Part shown: piece by piece, positions 43,376 to 53,360 of the stretch
Position numbering within the stretch: position 1 is the first letter of the stretch
Layout of the letters: each line of letters begins with the position of its first letter
Source of the DNA: Tribonema minus
Lineage: Eukaryota > Sar > Xanthophyceae > Tribonematales > Tribonemataceae
Direction of reading: 5' to 3'
DNA length: 64,000 nt
Assembly: GCA_017506865.1 (NCBI GenBank)
Contig: JAFCMP010000140.1
Coordinates: 1 to 64,000, forward strand
Notes under the pieces: generated by a model
The model's database searches: none
What the model was told of the DNA's origin: nothing
What the model saw: the letters and a program-made list of their open reading frames with translations, nothing else
Program-made: the position numbers and the translations under genes

Positions 43376-46300
43376 ATGGGAGGCTGGGAAGCAGCCGATG
43401 GGTGTTGTTGCTGCAGAGCCACACAAGCTACCGGCGGCAGCAGCAGTAGAAGACGCACATCCAGGTCATTGACTGCAATAACTTTGACAGTGCTACTTGT
43501 GCATCAAGCTACGACCGCCAACGGGTTCCAATGTCATGCGGTCGTGCGAAGTAGTCTCAGCACTCGTTCAAGCAAGACCTTGCAGCCGTGGCTTTCAGTT
43601 CGCTGGCCAGCGACCGCTGCTAGCATCCAACTGCTTGCCACAACCGAAAGCGTGGGCCTTGACAGCCTGCCGCGAAAGGAACTGCAGGCCAGGTGCAAGG
43701 CACTGGGGCTTAAGGCTGTCGGCACCAACGAGGACCTTAGAGGCCGACTGCAAGAGGCGACAGCTGAAGCATCAGGAGCTGCAGATCCCGTCAGCTGCAA
43801 TGGAGATGCCGCGGTAGATGAGGAGCCTGCGGCTCACCTTGAGGCGCCTCCCCCAGCACCACCAGCAGCACCTTTGCCGCCATCAGCAGTGACAGCGCCG
43901 GCATCATCAGCGGCGGCAGAAGAGGGGGTGTCTACCGATGCTGCTGCTGCTAACGAGCCGATACTGGTGCCTGCAGCCATGCGAGCCCAGTATCCCGCCC
44001 TCACGGACGTGCAGTGGACACAGGTTAGTAGGAGTAGCTCGCCTCTTGCCGATTTCAGCACAAGCCGCGCACTCGCACTGTCCCCTGTCCTCGCGATCTG
44101 TGTCACCGCTGCGGCTCGCGGACCGCTGCGCCGAACGTACAGTTCCTGACTCAAAAACCTCCCGCCCCGGCGCCGCGCCGCGCCTGCGCGAAGGTGGAAC
44201 AGCTCGCGGCGCTGCTGCGGCGGTGGAACGCGCGCATCAACCTCGTCTCGCGCAAGGACGTGGACAACCTGCTCAGCAGGCACGTGGCGCCGGCGCTCGC
44301 GGTGGCGCGGCTGCTGGCGCTGCGCGACGGCGCGCGCGTGCTGGACGTGGGGACGGGGGGGGGGCTGCCGGGCCTGCCGCTGGCGATCTGCTTCCCGCGC
44401 GCGTCGTTCCTGCTGGTGAGCGGCGGCCGCGGTGTGCGTGAGTACGCTCAATATTCACGCTTAGCATTCAGCTCTTACGGTCGAGCCGCGGCGCATGAGT
44501 ATACGTATGTAGCGTCAGCCTCTGCAGTTGATGCTGCGTTGACTGTGCGGGAGGAGGCATGCGCTGGAATGTAGTGCGAGGTCTGAGGCCACCCTCCGGC
44601 GCTTGAATACACATATGTAGCGCCAGCCTTCGTGGTTGGTGCTGCGTCGAGTGTGTGAAAGGAGGCTCGCTCCAGACTGTAGAGCGAGCTCTGAGGCCGC
44701 CCTCCGCCTTCCGCTCGTGTTTCGTCCGCAAGAGAGATCTTGGTGAATATGTTGCCATTTCTAACGGCATTGACAGTGTGCTTCACGTGTGTCTGACCGA
44801 CGCACTGCACACGTGCCACTCGGCATGCGAGCTGCAGATGCTGGGCCGCCGCGTACCGAACTGCATTTGCTGCATGCGCACACTGACACCGGCTGTCTCG
44901 CACACACCGCCCGCTGGTGTGCCTCCATCGCTGATCAAGGGTGGGGTAGGTTGCTGTCAACTGGGCGACTGTGTGCCTACGTTGATGCTGTCGGCCCGCA
45001 ACAGCAACTGCCTGAACATGTTCTTCAGTGTCTACTTAGTGTGACTTCGACTCCATCGCGCATCATTCCTTTGTCAGCATGATAAAATCCGGCACACGTG
45101 CTCTTAGAAGTTGCCACTTGCACGTGTCCTTGCACCCAAAGGCGCTGCTCAGCGCGCGCGCCCGGCGCTGAGCCGGGCTGAGCCTGCCACGCCCGATTAG
45201 GATCACTGACCAGCACCACCTTCGCATCAGTGCTCATCTCAATGCAAGCGCTGATGCCGGCGCGCGCCGCTCGCCGGCGCAGCGCAAGACCCCTGCGCCA
45301 CCGGTGAATCAAGCTCGAAAAAGTAGTGTTCGTAGTAAGCCAGGTTTGGGCTGGCTGTGACACAGTCTGTTCAGGCAGCACTACGGCGCGCCTCCGTGTC
45401 TTCCACCGTGCAATCTGCGAGCCTGGTTGACATTTGACGATGCTACGGTTGCTGCTGCAGGTGGACGCTCGCGGCAAGAAGATACTGGCCGTGCAGGAGA
45501 TGATCAAGAGCCTGGGGCTGAAGAATGTGCGTGCGGAGCACTGCCGCGCTGAAGAGGTGACTCTCCTATTCCAATGCTCCAAAATCAGCATCAGTCTTGA
45601 TCACACAATTCTGCTGCCAATTGCCCAAGGTAATTGCACTCACTGAAACTGTTGCCGACAGTACGTGCCAAACAAGCAGGTATCTTGCTTGCTGTTCAAA
45701 GAGCACGTCATGGCAGCCGGAACCAAGGCGCCGGTTGTCCTTGTCGCCAGGTATCACACCTGCAGCATCACAGCTGCATGCCCCGGTCGCGCGCGCACCG
45801 CCAGTCAGTGGCGACGCAGCGCGATCAGCGTCACTGCTTTCGCAACACCTGCGCCGTGATCTCGATGACATCAGCAGACGCAACGGCCTCCAGCGTAGTA
45901 CATGAACATGTACATGAGCGCATCAGCACGGCGCCAGCGCCACCGGTACCGCGCGGATCGACTCGAGCTCCAGACGGCTTGCCGGCTGCCAGTCTCACAT
46001 GATGAGTCACATTGCCCGTAATGAGTCACATTGCCCGCATAGCACACGCGCTCCACCTCTCCGCGGCGCGCGCCGAGAACATTTCTCGACGCGAGGCACT
46101 CTCCTCACGCGCGGCCGCCGCGCCGCCGCGCGTCTCGCCCCCCGCGCCTGCATCCCGCCGCGCAGCGCAGCAGACCCCCTAGACTACCTACCGCCTCACG
46201 CCGCGCGCCGCACACGCGTGCCCTCCGCTCGCGCAGGTGACCGGCACGTTCGACTACGTCGTCGGACGCGCCGTCACCACGCTGCCGGAGTTCGTGGGCT

Positions 46301-48761
46301 GGGTAGAGGACAAGCTGCGGGGCAATGAGCCTGCTGCTGAGTCGGCAGGGGCGCTCGCCAGGGGGGTGCTCTACATGCGCGGGGAGCCGCAGGAGGGGGA
46401 GCTCGCGGCGCTGGGCGCGGAGCCGGCGGTGCTGGAGCTGGAGGAGCTGTGCGCGGACGGCGGCGGTGGCGACGAGCGCGGCTACCAGGTATGAGCGCTG
46501 CTGCGGGCGGCGTGGCATGGGCCTGAAGTTTTGCGTGCTGTGCGCGAGCCTTCAGCCACCTCCCTTTCGTTGCTGCCGGCAAAGCGCGCGCCGCGTTATC
46601 ATGCGTAGTTTGCGCTTTGAAGTTATCAGGCGTAGTTTGCGCTTTGAAGTAGAAGTATAAATTCTTCGTCCGTGCTGATGGCACCGGCGCGTGCTATCAC
46701 GGTCCGGGAGTGCGTTGCATGACTAGCCGAGAACGCGAGGCCAGGCGTGGTCGCGGCTGTTCCGCAGCGCACCGTGCGTGCTGCGACGCGGCGTTCATCC
46801 TCCGCATGGCGCCGCGTACTCGGAGACGTGTCAGTGAACGTGCCATCACTGTTGTCATTTGCTGTGCATGCAAGTCCAGATGCGCTGATGCCCTGGGTAA
46901 TGCAACTTCATGAAGCACTTGATAAAGGGGATGTGGGCATACATTTGTAAAAAGTTATCGTCAATGAGCATTGAGACTCCTTGTCAAGGGTACATGTAGA
47001 CTCTGGTACTGTAGCAAGCTTGTCGTTGATTATCTGGGCGTTTTCGCGCCCTTGCGGAGAATTTAAGTACCTTAGCCTGTGGCTTCCAGTACCACGTTTG
47101 GGACTCTTCAGTTCCTGCCAGTGCAACAGCAGTCCCGCGGGGGCAGGCAGGTTATGCCAAATATCACTGGGCATGCTGGAGCTACAATGGCTGGAACATT
47201 GATTGGATCATGACATCATGCATACATCAAATGTGTTGCCGGCCACCGTGTCCATTACGCCACAGTTTTCTCACACAGTCACCCCTTCTGGGTACCCCCT
47301 ACGTAGCTGCGTACCCAGCACCTACATCCCCCACATCACACATGCTTCGGGGTACGGCCATATCATGGTGACAGCACCAGCTCTCGTCCGATCGCTGAAG
47401 TTAAGCACCCTTGAGCGGAGCTAGTACTACGGTGGGGGACCACGTGGGAAGCCTCCGTGCTGTACTCTTTTTGCTTTGATTGGGGGATATAGAACATTGC
47501 ATGGTGACACACAAGTCTCAGACGATGGTAAAATGCATTCTGGTAAACCTTTCAAAGTAGCTTCTCTTTGTCCCTCAACACCATGCTGCTGGTTGAAGCC
47601 CAGTCTTCAATGGCAGTGTCAGCTCAGCTGACCAATGGCACAGCAGGCAAAGTGCATGCTTTGGTGGCCGCAGAGCTGCAAAAGCCGCAGAGCTGCAGCA
47701 TATGCAGCCAGTTGTCGGACACCAGGTACAGTTGTTTGCACTTCGCGCTGTGCATGCTCGCGCTTGCAGCGTCACTGCCACCCCTGCTTGGCAGCACGCT
47801 GTAGGCGCATTGTCTGTCCTTCTGTGGCATGATGCTTCGGTCAGCGGTGCATGCTACTTGATCCTGTGTGCGCTCCAGCCTCTCGAATTCGAAACAGCGA
47901 GGGTCAGCGGCCGCCGTTTCACCGCTCCTGCCGCCTGTCTGTCGCAAAAACGCGCGCGCTGCGCAGCGCGTCATGCACTTCACCACGGAGGCGCTGCGCG
48001 CGCGGCCGCACGACGCGGAGCCCTTCGCGCCCCGCGGCGCGCAGTCCGCCGGCGGCAGCCGCGGCAGCAGCCCGAGGCGCAGAGACGGCAGCGGCGGCGG
48101 CGGCCGCGGCGCGAGCAGCGGCGATCGGAGGGGCCCCCACGGCAGCAGCAGCAGCAGCAGAGGCGGCGGGGAGCGCGGGCAGCGGTACAGCCGCGAGCGC
48201 ACCGAGGGCCGCCGCAGTGATGGCAGCGCTGCTGCCGACAGCAGGGGGTCCGCTCGCAGTGGCGGCGGCTACCGCGGCGGCAGCGGCGGCGGTGCTGCGC
48301 GCAGCGGAAGCGCCGTGCGCAGCGGGCAGAGATACGACGGCGAGCGTGGCGAGGGCCGTCGTACCGATGAAAGCAGGGGAGATGACAGCAGGGGCCCCGC
48401 TCGCAGCGGCGGCGGGGGCTACCGCGGCGGCAGCGGCAGCGCCGCGCGCAGCGGAAGCTCTTCTCGCAGCAGCAGTGGTTACGGCGGCAGCGCAGCGGGG
48501 CGCAGCGGCAGCGGGTATCAGGGGCGCGGCGGCGGTGGCGGCGGTCAGTACGAGGGAGGACGCAGTGGCGGAGCCAGCACCGATGGTCGGCGGGGCGGCA
48601 GCGGCGGCAGCGGCAGTGGCAGCAGAAATGCGGGTCGGAGCAGGGGCAGCAGCAGCAGCAGCAACGGCGCTCGGCCGGGGGGGGGGAGGAAAGACGGGAA
48701 GCCGCAGCAGCCACGGAGGCAGCCGTCAGTTGTGTTGTTGGGCAGCATGACCGAGAAATGA
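43376..48761 (+). CDS. rsmG: RsmG/GidB-type 16S rRNA guanine-N7 methyltransferase, probably plastid-targeted, with SAP domain and Gly/Arg-rich tail
   Basis: Five exons, 43376-44023, 44194-44415, 45461-45556, 46237-46488 and 47967-48761, all in phase 0, give 670 residues. The core is RsmG: WNARINLVSRKD, VLDVGTGGGLPG (SAM motif I, about 265-276), GKKILAVQEMIKSLGLKN, and FDYVVGRAVTTLPEF. RsmG methylates G527 of bacterial-type 16S rRNA, so an organelle is its expected site. The N-terminus has a hydrophobic core (LTAITLTVLLVHQATTANGF) like the signal part of a bipartite plastid leader. A SAP motif follows at 94-127. Exons 2, 3 and 4 all start with GTG after the acceptor AG. Exon 5 starts RVMHFTTEALR, fitting the last RsmG strand, and continues into about 240 Gly/Arg/Ser-rich residues. 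If exon 5 is not used the protein would stop at 46494. Intron 4 holds a 5S rRNA unit. Confidence 0.85.
44480..44710 (+). repeat. Two-copy tandem repeat in RsmG intron 2
   Basis: About 125 bases containing CGTATGTAGCG or CATATGTAGCG, TTGATGCTGCG or TTGGTGCTGCG, and CTGAGGCCACCCTCCG or CTGAGGCCGCCCTCCG are present twice. The unit begins about 60 bases inside the intron and does not include exon sequence I can recognise. Confidence 0.7.
46830..47650 (+). repeat. Duplicated 5S-containing unit, copy 2 (inside RsmG intron 4)
   Basis: This is the counterpart of 5815-6800 on the other strand. It starts with sequence like the 3' flank of an old retroelement (TTATCGTCAATGAGCATTGAG, then the hairpin GGGCGTTTTCGCGCCC at about 47038-47053), followed by the 275-base spacer, the 5S gene and the shared 3' flank. 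Both copies carry the retroelement-like tail at the same distance from 5S, so the whole block was duplicated as one piece. Confidence 0.85.
47351..47466 (+). rRNA. 5S ribosomal RNA (copy 2)
   Basis: Starts GGTACGGCCATATCATGG and ends CCTCCGTGCTGTACT. The ends pair as helix I, box A (GAAGTTAAGCACC) and box C (GTGGGGGACCACGTGGG) are intact, and CTCTTTTTG follows as a Pol III terminator. It lies in the sense orientation inside intron 4 of the RsmG gene. Internal promoters make it independent of the host gene's promoter. Compared with copy 1 it has the expected GGGACC in box C and is the likelier functional copy. Confidence 0.92.
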
Positions 48762-48780
48762 AGTGCTTGCAGGTCGTTGA

Positions 48781-49035
48781 ATGTCTTCTTCGGTTTTGTT
48801 TTTAGCAATGATTTGTTTTGGCTTTCTCTTGATGCAGTGCTGCCTGGTACACAGACAGCTCTGCCGGGTGCGCGCCCCTGGCTGTCTCTGCTCAATTGCA
48901 TTGCGAAAGTTCAGCGCCGAGGAAGGACATGCCATGACAGAGGCGGCGTACAGAATCAGGAGGGATGTCGAGCTGCAAGTGGACAAGTCATTGACCCAAG
49001 TTTACTCGTCACTTGTGCGGAGCTTGCGGTCATAG
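48781..49035 (+). CDS. Possible small protein, unrecognised
   Basis: An 84-codon ORF begins 20 bases after the RsmG stop. It has an N-terminal hydrophobic stretch (SVLFLAMICFGFLLMQCC) and a charged helical C-terminus (MTEAAYRIRRDVELQVDKSL). A potential acceptor (TTGATGCAG) lies within it, so it could instead be the last exon of something. It is weakly supported and could be 3' UTR of RsmG. Confidence 0.25.
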   Translation: MSSSVLFLAMICFGFLLMQCCLVHRQLCRVRAPGCLCSIALRKFSAEEGHAMTEAAYRIRRDVELQVDKSLTQVYSSLVRSLRS

Positions 49036-49430
49036 GTTTCGCATGCATGTCTCAACAGGAAACCGCCATGAGCGGCACGCTTTTCAGCTGCTGGAGTTTG
49101 CGCGCACATTCAAAACATTACAACCTGATGCTTCGCGCATTGGTTTCAGCTTTGGCTGTGCATAGCAATCCTTTGTGGATCCCATGTTGAGCACTGATTG
49201 CGCGTGTTGGTATTCTTTTGTTGCAGACGTGAGTGCAGACGTGACTACGCATGCAACACGTGGCTCGGCTCGCACCACGCACGCGCACTGCCCCTGAGGA
49301 GGAAGGGATTCCAAGCTTTATCCGAAATAGCGCGATTATCGGGAGTGTAACTGAAAACTTATGCTGTGTGTTTCTGATGATGCATACTCGCGACACCTCG
49401 CCAGTAGCAACATCCGAGTTTCGATCCGCA

Positions 49431-52400
49431 ATGCCGCCATCACCTTCTTTCAGCCCACGCGGCTTTCGCACGCCATCGTGCCTCCTCATTTTCCTTCTGC
49501 TGACGCTGGGCTCCCTCGGTGCCCATGCTTTCCGTCTGGGCTGTCGCAGGGCGCCTGAGGCGACTGCTGCGCCTGCCCCAGTACCTGCTGCTCAGGTGCC
49601 GACAGTGACGAAATACTGCACAGGGTTCTACTGGAGCGTCTGTCGCCCTGTCACCGAAGCGAGGTGAGCAAAGAAGGGCCGCGTTGTGGGGTGTTCACAT
49701 TGCGCATGCACACAAACAGCGAGACAGTGGCCACTCACAAATGGCCTGGCAGCTGCTTGGAAGTCTCCAGATGAGCTTGTCGAGGGCTGTACGGACCGAT
49801 GCAGCCTAGTCTGCTCATTTGCGTGCGTTATCGTGGCACACCGCTTTGGCGCAAGTTGGTTGGCAACAGCAATACTTTGAAGTATGATCAAGCACCCCAC
49901 ATGGAGCTACTCACTCACCCTGGTCAGCGTGTTCGGCTTTGTTGCTTCTGCTGCAGCGCCACTGCGCCCAATGCTGCCAAAGCCACTTCGGCAGTGCGCA
50001 TCGCCGCGCGTGGCACCGCTCCCTTCACTCCTGCCTCCGCCTCCACTACCACCACCACTACCGCTTCTGCCACCGCTTCCGCCGATGCTTCGGCCAGCGG
50101 TTCCGCCAGCACTTCTGCCATCGGTGCCGCTGCCGCCAATGACAAGCCCTGCAAGCTCAAGCGCATGATTCGAGCCCACGCTTGGTTCATCTTCGCCATG
50201 TGCCTGTCAGCACTGGCCGCGCTCCTGCTGTTCATAGCAAAGGATGAGCTGGCAGAGAACCAGAGAAACCGCCCCGTACAGGTAGGTTGAGCATCAAAGC
50301 CAGAGTTAAACGACCATGTGCACGCGGTCACTGGGTGCATGCATGAATTCGTGCACTCGCAAGCCCCATTGCAGGTCGCTCTCTTGAAGAGAATAATGCA
50401 ATGTGCTGATGCAGCGACGTCATTGCTCATCATGCTGCTGCAAGCGTGCACAGCCCTTGTGCTTACGCCCTGTCGTTTCCTCAACTGCCAGGCCAATGTC
50501 AACGCTCCACAAGTGAAGCGCGCCACCTGGCACCGGCTGAGACAGCTGCCACGCGCAGCTTGCGCACGCATCCGAAGCACTTCCGCCAATCTGGCGCACC
50601 GTTTCAGAGCTGCCGAGCACTGTGACGAAGGAGAGCCCGCAAAAGGGCCAACAGAGCTTGAGCTAGCAGACTACATCGAGGTGCGTTGTGCGTTTCCATG
50701 TCGTGTTGTCATGTACTTGTATCTTGTGAAGCTTTGTTGCCAAGCTGATGGCAGTGCTCGCTGCATGCACGAAACCGCCGCTTCTGCAAGGGTCTTGCAG
50801 GCGCGCTTCATTTCTGCACGAGCAGTGCAGACTCCTGCGCTCACATGACACTGGGAGTAGACCCACGTGAGGTGCCACTGTCACCAGGCTCCTTGTAGAC
50901 ACCGCCGCCCCTGCTTGGTTGCAGCGTTGTGTCCTACCCTCTGCGACTGAATCTTGTGCCTGACAGCGCACACCAGATGCACTTCCACTAGAGTTGCAAC
51001 ACGGCCCATGCCGCTGCTGCGTTACGCATGCCCGCCGCCGCAGCAGCACGCTCCCGGCTCTTCTGAACCCCAGATCGTGCCGGAGCTCAACGCTGACGTC
51101 ACTGAACTTGCTCTGACTCTTCTAGACGTACCAACTGTGCCCGCCCCCCGAACTGACGCCCCCCCCTCCTCCTCACGCACGCCCTCTCACGCCGCGACGC
51201 GCGCGCTCAGATGCGCGTCGGCACGCCCGGCAGGAAAGCCGCGGCGGCGCTCCTCGCGCGCGCAGACGCCCACTGCCGCGGCGTCGAGCGCGCGCTGTGG
51301 CAGCGCGCGCACGCCGCGGAGCTCGCCAAGCGCCGCGCCAGCTTCGGCTACGTCATCTGGCGCGCGCTGATGCACAGCAACTGCTGCGACGCCGCGACCG
51401 AGGCGCTGGAGCGCGGCGCGCCGCGGTGGCCGCTGGTGGAGTACAGCCGCGCCGTGCGCAGGTGAGCGGCGGCGTTGCACTGTCACTGAAGTTGATGTTG
51501 AAGTAGAGTGTACTCTGTCAAGGTTATTGAAGTTTGTTGCGTGTGGTGAAGTGCGCCGCGGCGGCCGCTGGTGGCCTACGGTACAGCCGCGCCGTGCGCA
51601 GGTGAGGCGGCGGCAAATACCTTGGTTTAAGTTTCATGTTGAAGCTCGTATAAACATCGTGATGAAGGTAGTGAAGTGTGTTGCGTGGTGAAGTGTGATG
51701 CGGTGGCCGCAGGTGGCCTACACCCGCGCCGTGCGCAGGTGAGCGGCGGCGCACGTTACTGTGGTGGAAGTTCGTGTTGCATGAAGTGCGCTGTTGAGGT
51801 TAGTGAAGCACACAGTGAAGTGCGCCGCGGTGGCCGCTGGTGCCTACGGCCGCGCCGTGCGCAGGTGAGGCGGTGACGTTGCACTGTAGTTAGAGGTAAA
51901 CTTGCATTACTCTTTGGAAGTTATGACGCGTTGCGGTGCCTACACCCGCGCCGTGCGCAGGTACGGCGACGGCATTGCACTTTAATTGCAGTTGATGTTG
52001 CAGTAGAACGACGTGGTATATTAAAAAGTTAGTGAAGCGCGTGGTGTGGTAAAGTGCATCGCGATAGCCGCTGGTGACCCACCGCCGCATTGTGCACAAA
52101 TGACAAGATCGCGGCGTTGTTTGCGCTGACATTGATGTGGATGGGCGTGTTGTGTTCAAGTGTGCGTAGTAGGTCGCGCTTAGGATGCTGCTGCGGGGAT
52201 GCATTCTCGCTGGCATGAAGCTGAAATTACATTCAACTTGACTGCACAGCTGGTACTGTAGGACGTTGTCATATGACTGATGACAACTTGGCTTCAGAAG
52301 GGTCCATCAAGCTCCTATTCCCCCACGGCTGCGTAATCTCTCTGCACATTGCACAGAAAGATAACGGTCTGCAATTGCAGATTCCTGCACCGCCAATACA

Positions 52401-53360
52401 TGAAGCGACTCACTTGGCCTGCAGCTGTCTCTGTACACGCCCGCACTGCACGGGCCAACCTAACCCTGACACTAACCCTAACCCTAACGCTAGGCCAGAG
52501 GTGTGACCACTCCTACATATCGGCTACAGAGGCAACAAAGCTCTTGCGTCAACTACCTTCCATTGCTGCTGCTGCTGCTGCCCCTGGTGATGCTCAGGAA
52601 CGCCGCCGCGGCGCTGCGCGCTGCGTGGCTCGGCGCGCTCTCCGAGACCACTGCCGTCTACGCGACCACGTCCGTGCCCATCGGCGCCGCCGCCGCGGAG
52701 GCCCTCGGCGTATTCAACGCCAAGGTAGACGAGATCGTAGCGCTGCTGTGCAAACGTGACCGCGACGACGACGACAGCGCATACGCCGCCGCCGCCGCCG
52801 CGCTCTGGGACGCGGCGCGCCGCGCCGACGGCGGCGCGCGCGCGGACGTCTGCTCTGCATACGCGCAGCGCGGCGCGCGGCCGCTGCGCAGCGGGCGCCA
52901 CATCCGCGCGGCGGCGCTCGCGCACCCGCGCGCCGCCGCCGCCGCCGCAATCGACCCCGCGTACTGTTACGACGACGCCGGCGTCGGCGCGGCGCGCGCG
53001 CGCGACGCGCGCATGGCGTGGATAGACGCGCTCGCCGCCGCCGCCGTGCCGGCCGTCGTGGCGGCGGATGCCGCGCAGATCGCCGCCGCGGTGGCCTCGG
53101 TGGACGGCAACGTGGGCATCCGCTGCGACTTCGGCAGCGGCGGCGGCGGCAGCGCACGCGCGGGCAATGATGGCGGCGGTGGCGGCGGCGGCGGCGACGA
53201 CGGCGACGGCGGCGAAGACGGTGGCGACGACTTCTACTGCCCTATTGCTGCGGAGATTTGCGGTGAACTAGACGAAGCCGCCATCATAGTTTGTGACGTC
53301 GATCCTGCCGCCGCCGGCTGGGAGGGCGCCGCGAGCAGCGAGGTCTCCCCGATAGCATGA
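49431..53360 (+). CDS. Tandem membrane-protein family, paralogue A
   Basis: Five exons, 49431-49663, 49957-50281, 50492-50680, 51211-51461 and 52598-53360, give 586 residues in a continuous frame. Order: signal peptide (CLLIFLLLTLGSLGAHA, cleavage near 33), short extracellular part ending with the family motif YCTGFYWSVCRPV at the end of exon 1, Thr/Ser/Ala-rich stem, membrane helix (about 153-172, FIFAMCLSALAALLLF), a basic stretch, a helical segment with ADAHCRGVERALW, then a long Ala-rich helical C-terminus with ARMAWIDALAAAAV and an acidic Gly/Asp-rich tail. Paralogues B and C share the intron positions and phases (phase 2 after the Cys motif, phase 0 before the helical exon, phase 2 before the last exon). 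A has one extra intron. The family is unknown to me; a surface or endomembrane protein is inferred. Intron 4 carries a donor array. Confidence 0.62.
51426..52105 (+). repeat. Splice-donor array of paralogue A exon 4 (four clear extra copies)
   Basis: The exon end GCCGCTGGT...AGCCGCGCCGTGCGCAG|GTGAG (true donor 51461) recurs with its donor near 51601, 51739, 51865 and 51960, and in decayed form near 52060-52105. Spacing is about 95-140 bases. All four clear copies keep CGCGCCGTGCGCAG followed by GT. The spacers share the beginning of the intron (GCGGCGG, TTGCACTGT) and AAGTTGATGTTGAAGTAGA-like sequence. Confidence 0.9.
52457..52492. repeat. Interstitial telomere-like repeat (paralogue A intron 4)
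   Basis: Consecutive ACTAACCCTAACCCTAACG units, a degenerate CCCTAA run, lie about 100 bases before the acceptor of exon 5. Confidence 0.7.

Noticed and set aside
46830-47466. A 5S-derived SINE (SINE3 type) with LINE tail
   Set aside because: In such SINEs the 5S head comes first and the LINE tail last; here the tail-like block lies upstream of 5S and a Pol III terminator follows the 5S directly, so a duplicated genuine 5S locus fits better.
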